Source: Kineosporia succinea (GTDB lineage Bacteria; Actinomycetota; Actinomycetes; Actinomycetales; Kineosporiaceae). Taken from it: a stretch of DNA of 64,000 nt. The stretch covers positions 7,065,241 to 7,129,240 of the forward strand of contig NZ_JAUSQZ010000001.1 of assembly GCF_030811555.1 (NCBI RefSeq), written 5' to 3'. The position numbers were made by a program, and so were the translations under genes. Below the pieces are notes generated by a model. That model was not told where the DNA came from. It ran no database searches and worked only from the letters and a program-made list of their open reading frames with translations. Below, piece after piece: positions 26,034 to 35,218 of the stretch (the stretch's first letter is position 1; every line of letters begins with the position of its first letter).

Positions 26034-26896
26034 CCAGCGTTCTCGTGCTGGGCGCCGGGGGCTTCCTCGGCGCCCACACCGTGCGGTCCCTGAAAGACGC
26101 CGGAGCCGACGTCATCCCGGGCCCCTCCCGCGCCCAGCTGGATCTGGCCGGTGACCCCGGAGCCGTGGAAGCCTTCTTCGGGCGGATCGAGCCGGACGCG
26201 GTGGTGAACGCCACCGGTCAGGTCGGCGGCTCTCCCGAGGAGCTGGAGCGCGGCAACGTCCTGGTGACGCGGCGCCTGCTGCGGGCCGTGGCCCCCGGCA
26301 CGCGTTTCGTGCAGCTGGGATCGCTGGCCGAGTACGGCGACCCGGCCACCGGACCCTGGTCGGAAGACACCGTGGCACAACCGGTCTCGGACTACGGGCG
26401 GGCCAAGCTGCGCGCGGGCACGCTCGTGCTCGAGTCGCCGCGGGTCGAGGGGGTCGTGCTGCGCGTGGCCAACCCGGTCGGTTCCGGGCAGCCCGCGGGC
26501 AGTCTCGTCGGCGCGGTGATCGGCCAGCTGCTCGCCCCCGGTCACGAGGTGCGGCTCGGGGCGCTGGACGCGCGCCGGGACATCGTGTCGGCGCGGGACG
26601 TCGGCCGGGCCGCCGCCGCGGCCGCGATGCTGCCGGACCCGCCGTCGCACCGGCTGATGAACGTCGGCACCGGGCGCTCGCACCCGCTGCGGGACGTGGT
26701 CGGCGCCGTTCTGCGGCAGGCCGGCGGTGACGTGACCCTGATCGAGGGCGTCCTGCCCGGATCAGCTCGCTCCGCAGCGGTTCTCGACGCGGTGCCCGAC
26801 GTCGGGCGGGCCGCGGCCGCGCTCGGCTGGGTGGCGCAGGACGACCTGGAGACGGCGGTCCGGGACGCACTGGACGGCGCCGGTCTGCTGCCGTGA
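26030..26896 (+). CDS. NAD(P)-dependent SDR sugar reductase/epimerase
   Basis: 288 residues. VLVLGAGGFLGAHTVRSL is the Rossmann glycine motif. LGSLAEYGDPATGPWSED carries the Ser and a Tyr, and SDYGRAKLRAG the catalytic YxxxK. It belongs to the same extended-SDR group as GDP/UDP-4-keto-sugar reductases and could act on the product of the upstream dehydratase. ATG at 26030 overlaps the previous stop by 4 bases. The next gene overlaps by 4 again, so all four proteins are probably made in similar amounts. Confidence 0.87.
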   Translation: MTSVLVLGAGGFLGAHTVRSLKDAGADVIPGPSRAQLDLAGDPGAVEAFFGRIEPDAVVNATGQVGGSPEELERGNVLVTRRLLRAVAPGTRFVQLGSLAEYGDPATGPWSEDTVAQPVSDYGRAKLRAGTLVLESPRVEGVVLRVANPVGSGQPAGSLVGAVIGQLLAPGHEVRLGALDARRDIVSARDVGRAAAAAAMLPDPPSHRLMNVGTGRSHPLRDVVGAVLRQAGGDVTLIEGVLPGSARSAAVLDAVPDVGRAAAALGWVAQDDLETAVRDALDGAGLLP

Positions 26897-27570
26897 TCGG
26901 GCCCTTCCGACGCCGGCCCCGGCCGCTGGGCCTGGCCGTTCCGCTCTACGTGCACCCGGTGCTGGCGCCGGAGGCCTGGCGGGCGCTGGGCGGTGCCGAC
27001 CTGGGCCGGGGTTTCGCCGTGGCGAACGTCGCCAGCGGCCCGGGCAGCGCACCCGACCCGGTCTACCAGGACGCCCTCGGTGCGCTCACGGCCGCCGGCA
27101 CTCCCCTGGCCGGGTACGTCGACTCGTCGTACGGGCAGCGCGCTCCCGAGCTGCTCGTGGCCGAACTCCGGCTGTGGAGAGAGCTTTACGGGATCACCGG
27201 CGTCTTCGTGGACCAGATCACCTCGCACCCGCGCGACGAGCGCGAGGCCCGCACGCTGATCGGGCGGCTGCGGGACGCGGGGGCGAGCCGGGTCGTCGTC
27301 AACGCCGGGGTCCCGGCTGCGGCGGTGTGGTGCGAAACGGCGGACGTGGTGGTCACGTTCGAGGGTCCGTGGGACCGGTACCGGGGTCACCACGAGAGCG
27401 GTGGCTCCCCCGGGCGACGGTGTCACCTCGTGCACAGCATCCCGGCCGACGTACCCACCACCGAGGTCGCGGCGCGGATCGCGGCGGCGGGTGCGGGGAT
27501 CGCCGGGGTCAGCCACGGTCTGATGCCCAACCCGTGGACCATCGAAGGTGGTACATCCTGGCCCCGGTGA
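26893..27570 (+). CDS. Spherulin-4 family protein (GH135/Sph3-like)
   Basis: 225 residues. AVPLYVHPVLAPEAW, ANVASGPGSAPDPVYQDAL, LAGYVDSSYGQRAPELL and LYGITGVFVDQI follow the TIM-barrel pattern of Spherulin-4 proteins. Fungal Sph3 of this family is a GH135 hydrolase needed for galactosaminogalactan synthesis. The usual strand-end Asp-Glu pair is Asp-Gln here (VDQ), so the proposed catalytic Glu is missing. No signal peptide or membrane segment is present, so the protein looks cytoplasmic unless exported otherwise. GTGA overlap with the previous gene. Last gene of the arm. Confidence 0.82.
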   Translation: MIGPFRRRPRPLGLAVPLYVHPVLAPEAWRALGGADLGRGFAVANVASGPGSAPDPVYQDALGALTAAGTPLAGYVDSSYGQRAPELLVAELRLWRELYGITGVFVDQITSHPRDEREARTLIGRLRDAGASRVVVNAGVPAAAVWCETADVVVTFEGPWDRYRGHHESGGSPGRRCHLVHSIPADVPTTEVAARIAAAGAGIAGVSHGLMPNPWTIEGGTSWPR

Positions 27571-27571
27571 G

Positions 27572-27596
27572 ACGACGCGTCCACCCCTAGCGTCGT
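27572..27596 (+). terminator. Hairpin ending the exopolysaccharide operon
   Basis: ACGACGC (27572-27578) and GCGTCGT (27590-27596) form a 7-base stem right after the Spherulin-4 stop. The region also contains TAGCGT at 27588-27593, placed about 7 bases before the next ATG, as for a promoter of a leaderless transcript. Confidence 0.5.
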
Positions 27597-27600
27597 AGCC

Positions 27601-27987
27601 ATGAGCACTTCACTGGTAGAGCGCCTGATCAGCGCACTGAACGAGCACGACCTCGACGCCGTGGCAGCCTGTTTCGGGCCGGACTTCTCGGGCGAGTGGC
27701 CCGCCCACCCGGGCCGGTCCTTCACCGGCCCCGAGCAGGTGCGCCGCAACTGGGACATGATCTTCAGGATGTCGCCCGGCATCACGGTCGCGATGACCGA
27801 GGCGGTCGAGGTCGGCGACGACGTCTGGGGAGAGTGGCACTACACGCAGGCGGCCGGGCAGGAGCTGAGGGGCGTCATCGTCATCACGGTTCGTGACGGC
27901 CTGATCCGCCGGTCACGGTTCTACATGGAGCCGGTCGACTCCGCCGACGCCGCGGTGCCGGGCGGGCCGCGCCTGGCGCGCGACTGA
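27601..27987 (+). CDS. SnoaL-like/NTF2-fold protein
   Basis: 128 residues. The alpha+beta cone is recognisable: VERLISALNEHDLDAVAACFGPDF, FTGPEQVRRNWDMIFRM and a C-terminal IRRSRFYMEPV. This fold includes polyketide cyclases, isomerases and many small-ligand binding proteins, so activity is open. No ribosome binding site is evident, and a TAGCGT element 7 bases upstream suggests a leaderless mRNA. The next gene is an MLTR regulator whose paired operators begin right at this stop. Confidence 0.8.
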   Translation: MSTSLVERLISALNEHDLDAVAACFGPDFSGEWPAHPGRSFTGPEQVRRNWDMIFRMSPGITVAMTEAVEVGDDVWGEWHYTQAAGQELRGVIVITVRDGLIRRSRFYMEPVDSADAAVPGGPRLARD

Positions 27988-27989
27988 CG

Positions 27990-28034
27990 TCAGCCGCGGC
28001 TGACGGGCGCCCGACCGGCCTCAGCCACGGCTGA
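27990..28034. promoter_or_regulatory. Paired operator before an MLTR regulator
   Basis: TCAGCCGCGGCTGA (27990-28003, inside an 18-base perfect palindrome 27988-28005) and TCAGCCACGGCTGA (28021-28034) share the half-site TCAGCC-N2-GGCTGA. Their starts are 31 bases apart, three helical turns, so two dimers would sit on one face. A CACAAT -10-like hexamer and the regulator start at 28047 follow directly. Autoregulation is very likely. Confidence 0.7.
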
Positions 28035-28046
28035 CACAATGGCCGG

Positions 28047-28832
28047 GTGCGGCGGGACGACGACTTCGGGACCGCGCTGCGGACCCTGCGGCAGCGGCTC
28101 ACTCCAGGAGATGCCGGGGTGCCGGCGTCGTTACCCGCCGTGCGGCGCGTGCCCGGCCTGCGCCGCGACGAGCTCGCGGGCCTGGTGGGCGTGTCCGAGG
28201 AGCACGTCAAACGTCTGGAGCAGGGCCGGCGCCGTCCGTCCCCGGGGGTGGTCGACGCGCTGGCCCGGGCTCTGCGGCTGAGCTCTCCCGAGCACGCCCG
28301 GCTGCGCACGCTGGCCGGGTTCGCCACCTCCCCCGCACCCGGTGGCCTGGTACCGCGTGAGGTCACCGCCCCGGCCCGGCGGATGCTGAACCGGCTCACC
28401 GAGGTCGCGGTCTGCGTGTGCGACGCGACCTGGACGGTTCTCGACGCGAACGACCTGTGGCACACCGACGTCTGCACCGTGCCCGACGAACGCGGCCGCG
28501 CCCGCAACGTGGTCTGGCGGGCCTTCACCGAGGGCGGCCCCTCCCCGTTCCGGGCGCCCGAGCGGCTCGACGGTTTCCGCGCCACCGTCGTCACCGAGCT
28601 GCGCGAGGCCGCGCGCCGCTACCCGGCCGACGCCGAGCTGTCGTCGATGATCGCCGACCTGCGCACCCGCAGCCCCGAGTTCGTGGAGCTGTGGGACGCA
28701 CCTCCGGCCCAGAGCGGCCCGGCCGACCGTCTGCGGGTGCCGAGTCCGGTGCACGGCCACCTCGACCTGGACCTCGACGTGATGACGATCAACCCGGGCG
28801 ACCTGCGCGTCGTGGTCTACACGGCGGCGTAG
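28047..28832 (+). CDS. XRE/MmyB-like (MLTR) transcriptional regulator
   Basis: 261 residues. The N-terminal helix-turn-helix (VPGLRRDELAGLVGVSEEHVKRLEQGRRRPSPGVVDALARAL) is the RRE-x-x-A-x-A-G-V pattern of this family. The C-terminal part is the PAS-like MLTR ligand-binding domain that senses fatty acids or other lipids in known members (VCVCDATWTVLDANDLW, ELREAARRYPADAELSSMIADLRTRSPEFVELW). GTG at 28047 immediately follows the operator pair. MLTR proteins usually control an adjacent oxidoreductase gene; here the neighbour is the SnoaL-like gene. Confidence 0.9.
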   Translation: MRRDDDFGTALRTLRQRLTPGDAGVPASLPAVRRVPGLRRDELAGLVGVSEEHVKRLEQGRRRPSPGVVDALARALRLSSPEHARLRTLAGFATSPAPGGLVPREVTAPARRMLNRLTEVAVCVCDATWTVLDANDLWHTDVCTVPDERGRARNVVWRAFTEGGPSPFRAPERLDGFRATVVTELREAARRYPADAELSSMIADLRTRSPEFVELWDAPPAQSGPADRLRVPSPVHGHLDLDLDVMTINPGDLRVVVYTAA

Positions 28833-29428
28833 TCCCACTGCCCGAAGTCCGGGGCGTGGGCGGTGTCGAGGTCCACGGCCGCCCCGTCGAGCCTGCTCTC
28901 CACCTCGACCTGCCGCAGCTGGGCCCGGTCGTCCCACCGGCCCCGCGACCAGGCCCGGGTCTGCCAGCCGTAGGTGATCAGCTGCTGGTCGAAGAGATGC
29001 GTGATGGTCGTGATGCCGCCGTAGACGCCGGTTCTCGCCAGACCCAGCACCTGGGCGACGCCCTGCGCATATCCGGCGATCGTGTCCAGCTGAGCGGGGC
29101 GGGGATCGAAGTCGACGGCGAAGTAGATCGGCGCGGCGGCCGGCCCTCCGCAGGCCGCCAGTCTTTCGGCGGCCCGGGTGGCGTGCTCGGCGCCCTTCGC
29201 CCGGCCGCCGCTCAGGTCGTGCTTCCAGTCGCCGTAGGCCTGCCAGACGCAGACGACGTCGAGGCCGGCTGCCCGTAGCTGCCCGGCCTCACTGCGGGTC
29301 AGGGCCTTGCCGCTGCCCTCCGGGGCGAGATAGCGCACGACGAAGGAGTACCCGGCCCGCCGGACGGCCTGCGGCGACGGGCGGTCGAACGAGTAGTCGA
29401 TTCCCTGCTTCATCGTCACAGCCGTCAT
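28817..29428 (-). CDS. DUF1906 glycoside-hydrolase-like protein
   Basis: 203 residues. KQGIDYSFDRPSPQAVRRAGYSFVVRYLAPEG begins the TIM-barrel of DUF1906, the Rv2525c-like group related to GH25. IYFAVDFDPRPAQLDTIAGY holds the conserved Asp pair, followed by YGGITTITHLF and WQTRAWS. In Mycobacterium the relative is linked to the cell envelope, but no activity is firmly established. No signal peptide is visible with this start; the alternative ATG is at 29413. Its 3' end overlaps the convergent MLTR gene by 16 bases. Confidence 0.85.
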   Translation of the reverse strand: MTAVTMKQGIDYSFDRPSPQAVRRAGYSFVVRYLAPEGSGKALTRSEAGQLRAAGLDVVCVWQAYGDWKHDLSGGRAKGAEHATRAAERLAACGGPAAAPIYFAVDFDPRPAQLDTIAGYAQGVAQVLGLARTGVYGGITTITHLFDQQLITYGWQTRAWSRGRWDDRAQLRQVEVESRLDGAAVDLDTAHAPDFGQWDYAAV

Positions 29429-29470
29429 GGTCGCAGCCTGCCCGGCCACGGCCTCCGGCAGACTGGCGGC

Positions 29471-29851
29471 ATGACTGACCGGATCGTCCGTGGCCTCTGG
29501 GTGGCCGTGTTCTGCGTCGGCACGATCAGTCACGTCGCCGACCTGATCCGCGGTGGGTTCGACGTGTACGCCTGGGCACCTCGGGTGCTGGAACCGTTCT
29601 ACCTGGCGCTGGTCGTGCTCGACGCTCTCGTGGTCGCACTGCTGCTGACCCGCCGACGGGCCGGGGCCGGGCTGGGGTGCGTCGTCATCGTGCTCGACGT
29701 CGTCGCCAACTGGTGGGTGACGCTCGACGGCAGTGCCCCGAACGACGTGCCCCTGATCGCCCTGGCCCCGCTCACCGCCGTCGGCCTGTTCGTCGTGGCC
29801 ACCACACTCCGGCTGTCGCGGGCCTGCGACATCCGGACAGAAACGCCGTAA
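29471..29851 (+). CDS. Small four-helix membrane protein
   Basis: 126 residues with four hydrophobic segments (IVRGLWVAVFCVGTISHVADLI, FYLALVVLDALVVALLL, LGCVVIVLDVVANWWVTL, LIALAPLTAVGLFVVATTL). No family that I know. It is divergent from the DUF1906 gene. Function unknown; the acidic residues within the helices (HVAD, VLD) may be functional. Confidence 0.7.
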   Translation: MTDRIVRGLWVAVFCVGTISHVADLIRGGFDVYAWAPRVLEPFYLALVVLDALVVALLLTRRRAGAGLGCVVIVLDVVANWWVTLDGSAPNDVPLIALAPLTAVGLFVVATTLRLSRACDIRTETP

Positions 29852-29868
29852 CGAGGTTATACAGGGAC

Positions 29869-30006
29869 ATGAGCGCCACGGCGGCCCGCCGGCTCGGGTG
29901 GCTGCCGGGGATGCTCGCGGTGGCGGCGCTGATCCCGTGCCCGTTTCTCGTCGTGGTCCCGGTCGCGCTCGGGCAGAACATGGCACACCACACCGTCAGC
30001 CCTTAG
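29869..30006 (+). CDS. Possible 45-residue membrane peptide
   Basis: A short frame starts with ATG after CAGGGAC and encodes Arg-rich residues, then one hydrophobic segment (MLAVAALIPCPFLVVVPVALG) and a short tail. It lies 17 bases after the four-helix protein and overlaps the convergent reductase stop by 4 bases. Size and position fit a small membrane protein cotranscribed with its neighbour, but chance is not excluded. Confidence 0.35.
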   Translation: MSATAARRLGWLPGMLAVAALIPCPFLVVVPVALGQNMAHHTVSP

Positions 30007-30575
30007 CGCCGGGCGCGCACGTACTCGGCCAGCATCACTCCCGACTCGAACGGCCGCACCGCCACCCGCTCGAAAGCGGTCGGGGCATAACCGATTCCAC
30101 CGAACAGCGGAATGCCGTCACCCAGCACCACCGGGTTGATCTTCAGCACCAGCCGGTCGATCTCGTCGAGCACGGCCCCGGCCAGGGTTCCGCCGCCGGC
30201 CACCCAGATCCCGCCACCGTCGTCGTCTTTCAGTTCTCGCAGGCGCCGCACCGGTTCGGCCGTCACCTCCAGCCCGTCCGGCACCACGCGCGGCCGCCGT
30301 GAGGCGATGACCTGCCGCAGATGCTGATACGGGCTGTCGATGCCCTCTTTCAGCGCGGGGGTGTACGTGTTCCAGCCCATGAGCACGGTGTCGAACAGGG
30401 TGTTCGTCGCGGTCAGGCCCAGCATCTGCTGAATGTGCGTGGGGATGGTGTCCGTGTACTCGTGCATGAGGGCCTGCATGTGGTCGCCCTCCATCGGGAA
30501 CGCGTCCCAGGCACCGTCCGGGGCCGCGATCCGCCCGTCCAGGCTCGTGGCCACGTAGTACGTCACTTCACGCAT
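30003..30575 (-). CDS. Dihydrofolate reductase-family (RibD C-terminal) protein
   Basis: 190 residues. REVTYYVATSLDGRIAAPDGAWD is the family start; TVLMGWNTYTPAL and GGGIWVAGGGTLAGAVLDEID are the NADPH-binding elements; PVVLGDGIPLFGG follows. Small proteins of this group are widespread in actinomycetes and reduce unknown substrates. GGGAG precedes the ATG. A 36-base palindrome lies about 40 bases upstream. It is unrelated by position to the riboflavin-type operon at 14-16 kb. Confidence 0.87.
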   Translation of the reverse strand: MREVTYYVATSLDGRIAAPDGAWDAFPMEGDHMQALMHEYTDTIPTHIQQMLGLTATNTLFDTVLMGWNTYTPALKEGIDSPYQHLRQVIASRRPRVVPDGLEVTAEPVRRLRELKDDDGGGIWVAGGGTLAGAVLDEIDRLVLKINPVVLGDGIPLFGGIGYAPTAFERVAVRPFESGVMLAEYVRARR

Positions 30576-30615
30576 CGACTGCTCCCGTCCCGTTCCTCCA
30601 CCTCACGAAAACATA

Positions 30616-30651
30616 ACGGTGGACGCGGTGGTGCACCACCGCGTCCACCGT
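30616..30651. terminator. 36-base perfect palindrome
   Basis: ACGGTGGACGCGGTGGTG is followed directly by its own reverse complement, giving an uninterrupted 36-base palindrome. It lies between the lipase-like gene (ending at 30666 on the minus strand) and the start of the reductase gene. A terminator for the former is likely; an operator for the latter is possible. Confidence 0.6.
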
Positions 30652-30665
30652 CGGCCCGTCGGAAA

Positions 30666-31910
30666 TCACCCCAGCCGGTCGAGCAGCCACTGCCCCAGTT
30701 CTTCGGAAACCTGGGCGTGGAGCTGGTTCTCGCGGGCGAGGACGAAGTCGTCGAGGTCGCCGTAGGAAGGATCGATGTCGTCGACGATCGTGTAGAGATC
30801 GTCTTCGGTATCGAAGTCCCGCACCGAGACCGCACTCACGGACGGGACGAAGCAGTGCGAGCGGATCGGGGCGGCGACCTTGAGGCCGGCCCACGCACTG
30901 AGCTGGTTGAGACGGTCGGCCAGGATACCGAAGCCCTCCAGGGTGCCGCCGGGCGCACCGTCGATCGCGGGCAGGCCGGAGGTGGAGACCTCCCGGCTGC
31001 CGTTGAGCAGCACGCGCAGCTTCGCCACGAGCTGGTCGTCGCCGGCCGGCTGCGTGTTCAGCGACGTCCCGAGGATGTTCAGGCCCTTGCCCTCGAGAGC
31101 CACCTGCCCGGGCTGGATCCCGTTGCCCGCACCGGAACCGACACCGTTGGCCAGGCCGAGCAGCCGCGGCCGGCGCGGCCACCGGCCGACCCGTTCCAGT
31201 TCGGCCAGGAACGCGGTGCGCTCGGGCGCGACGCCGGGCGCCGCGTCCCACTCGGCCAGGTGCCAGCGCAACAGCTGGCGGGCGGCCGGGCTGTTGATCT
31301 GGTCGGAGAAGCGCGGATCGAGATTGCGGACGTAGTGCGCGAAAGCCTGCAGGGCGAGCGGGATCCAGGCGCCCCGGTGCGGACTGTCGAAGCTCCAGTA
31401 GACGCTGGTCTGGTGGTCGATCCCGTCGTGCTCCATCTTGGCCAGCGCGTACCGGGTGACCAGGCCGCCCATGCTGAAGCCCCCCACGGCCAGCGGCTCG
31501 GACCCCAGACGGGAGGCGACGGCCCGGAAAATCGCCTCCCGCGCGGTCCGGGCGTTGTCGAGGATCGAGGCGCTGCGCTCGTCGTAGCCGAGCAGCACCA
31601 CGTCCTTACCGGCCTGCCGCAGACCGCTCAGGAGCCGGAACCGGCCGAACTCGAGCCCGGCCCAGAGGAACTCGGGCGAGGTCGGGCCGGAGTTGAACCC
31701 GTCGGACATGATGACCGGAGCCTGCAGGCCCTGATGTCCCGGGGCCCGGTAGACCCAGGCCGTGCCGCCGTCCAGCCGCCACACCTCGTCCGGCTCCGGC
31801 GGCCGCTCGCCGGTACCGCCGCTCACCGTCGGCGCCAGCACGATCGGCGGCGCCCCCCGGAGCTCGGTCATGATGCCCTGCTCGTCCTGCTGTTCCTGCT
31901 GTGTCGTCAC
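30666..31910 (-). CDS. Lipase/PGAP1-like alpha/beta hydrolase
   Basis: 414 residues. After an N-terminal beta domain, PVIMSDGFNSGPTSPEFLW holds the oxyanion loop and GGFSMGGLVTRYAL the nucleophile elbow with the catalytic Ser. YWSFDSPHRGAWIPLALQAF is typical of lipases that act on large substrates, and a C-terminal SHCFVPSVSAVSV may hold the His. No signal peptide is seen. It begins with GTG after GGGGGG. On the minus strand a TATAAG hexamer lies at 31949-31954, about 40 bases upstream. Substrate unknown. Confidence 0.8.
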   Translation of the reverse strand: MTTQQEQQDEQGIMTELRGAPPIVLAPTVSGGTGERPPEPDEVWRLDGGTAWVYRAPGHQGLQAPVIMSDGFNSGPTSPEFLWAGLEFGRFRLLSGLRQAGKDVVLLGYDERSASILDNARTAREAIFRAVASRLGSEPLAVGGFSMGGLVTRYALAKMEHDGIDHQTSVYWSFDSPHRGAWIPLALQAFAHYVRNLDPRFSDQINSPAARQLLRWHLAEWDAAPGVAPERTAFLAELERVGRWPRRPRLLGLANGVGSGAGNGIQPGQVALEGKGLNILGTSLNTQPAGDDQLVAKLRVLLNGSREVSTSGLPAIDGAPGGTLEGFGILADRLNQLSAWAGLKVAAPIRSHCFVPSVSAVSVRDFDTEDDLYTIVDDIDPSYGDLDDFVLARENQLHAQVSEELGQWLLDRLG

Positions 31911-31994
31911 GTTTCAACCCCCCGGATTGACTACGTTGCGCTGATGATCTTATACACACAGTGATTCCATCTGACGCGCCTCGCCGTGGGACCC

Positions 31995-32036
31995 TTGACA
32001 ATTCGGGCGCCTGCCCATGGACTGTGACCGGTCACA
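31995..32036 (+). promoter_or_regulatory. Promoter and palindrome of the galactanase gene
   Basis: TTGACA (31995-32000), a 17-base spacer and TGGACT (32018-32023) form a plausible sigma-70-type promoter. TGTGACCGGTCACA (32023-32036) is a perfect 14-base palindrome over the expected transcription start, well placed for a repressor. The galactanase ATG is at 32091. Confidence 0.55.
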
Positions 32037-32090
32037 CCGCCCCGTCCCCCGCTCGTGCCGGATCCGGCGCGCGCCCTCCGGAGGTCATCG

Positions 32091-33296
32091 ATGCCCTCAC
32101 CCCGCGCCGCCCACGACACCGCCTCAGGGTCGCCACATACCCCGCCGCAGAACGGATCTGGCCCGGTCACCCGTCGCACGGTGCTGACCGCGGCGGCCGG
32201 CGGCCTGGCCCTGACCGGCTTCGCCGCGGCTCCTGCCCAGGCCCGGGGCTCGACCGCGCTGAGCGTGCGTGGGGCCGACCTGTCGTTCCTGCCCCAGCTC
32301 GAGGAGGTCGGCGTCACCTACCGCGACCTCAAGGGCCGTGTGCGCCCGGCCGAGCGCATCCTCGCCGACGCCGGAGCCACCTACCAGCGCATCCGGGTCT
32401 GGGTGAACCCTCCGGCCGGCTACACCGACCGCACCCGGGCCCTGCTCCTGGCCCGGCGGGCCCATCGGTCCGGGCTCAGAATCGTTCTCGACCCGCACTT
32501 CTGCGACTTCTGGGCCGACCCCAGCAAGCAGCCGATCCCGGCCGGGTGGCCCACCACCCTGCCCGAGCTCAGCGAGAAGGTGCGCACCTACACGCGCGAC
32601 CTGGTGCGGGCCTTCGCCGCCCAGGGCACGCCGGTCGACATCGTCCAGATGGGCAACGAGATCACGGCCGGGATCCTGTGGCCGGTCGGGCAGCTCTACC
32701 CGGCCGACGGCTCGCAGCGCTGGAGCGAGTTCACCACCCTGCTGAAGGCCGGGATCACCGGTGCCCGTCAGGGAGCCGGGCGGCGGCCGCCGCGCATCAT
32801 GCTGCACATCGACCGGGGCGGGAAACTCGGTGACACGCAGTGGTTCTTCGACAACATCGTCGACCGGCAGGTGCCCTTCGACATCATCGGCCAGTCGTAC
32901 TACCCGATGTGGCACGGCTCCCTCGCCGACCTGCAGGCCAATCTGAACGACTCGGTGACTCGTTACGGCAAGCCGGTTCTGGTGGCCGAGACCAGCTACC
33001 CGTGGACGCTCGAAGACGGTGACGGCTACGAGAACCTCATCACGGACGCCTCGGGACTGCCCGACGTGGAACGCTTTCCGGCGACCCCGGCCGGGCAGGC
33101 CGGCTTCTACGAGGCCCTGCGTGACGTGCTGACCGGCATTCCCGGCGGCCAGGGTCTGGGGTTCCTCGCCTGGGAGCCGGAGTGGATCCCGGGCGTCGGC
33201 TGGGAGCCCGGTGCCGGGGCGCCCAACGACAACCTCACCCAGTTCGACTTCACCGGCCGCGCCCTGCCCTCGATCCGGGCCTACCGGCGGCCCTAG
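32091..33296 (+). CDS. Arabinogalactan endo-beta-1,4-galactanase (GH53)
   Basis: 401 residues. A long twin-arginine-type leader (TRRTVLTAAAGGLALTGFAAAPAQA) directs export. RGADLSFLPQLEEVGVTYRD starts the GH53 barrel; IVQMGNEITAGILWP holds the acid/base Glu and VLVAETSYPWT the nucleophile Glu. It cuts beta-1,4-galactan side chains of type I arabinogalactan and pectin outside the cell. GGAGGT precedes the ATG. The GH42 beta-galactosidase about 12 kb away could finish the degradation inside the cell. Confidence 0.93.
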   Translation: MPSPRAAHDTASGSPHTPPQNGSGPVTRRTVLTAAAGGLALTGFAAAPAQARGSTALSVRGADLSFLPQLEEVGVTYRDLKGRVRPAERILADAGATYQRIRVWVNPPAGYTDRTRALLLARRAHRSGLRIVLDPHFCDFWADPSKQPIPAGWPTTLPELSEKVRTYTRDLVRAFAAQGTPVDIVQMGNEITAGILWPVGQLYPADGSQRWSEFTTLLKAGITGARQGAGRRPPRIMLHIDRGGKLGDTQWFFDNIVDRQVPFDIIGQSYYPMWHGSLADLQANLNDSVTRYGKPVLVAETSYPWTLEDGDGYENLITDASGLPDVERFPATPAGQAGFYEALRDVLTGIPGGQGLGFLAWEPEWIPGVGWEPGAGAPNDNLTQFDFTGRALPSIRAYRRP

Positions 33297-33297
33297 C

Positions 33298-35166
<1,869 letters not shown>

Positions 35167-35218
35167 GACGGATCGGCCTTCCTGATCGTGCTTCTCACGG
35201 GAGGACTAGGTGGTCGGG

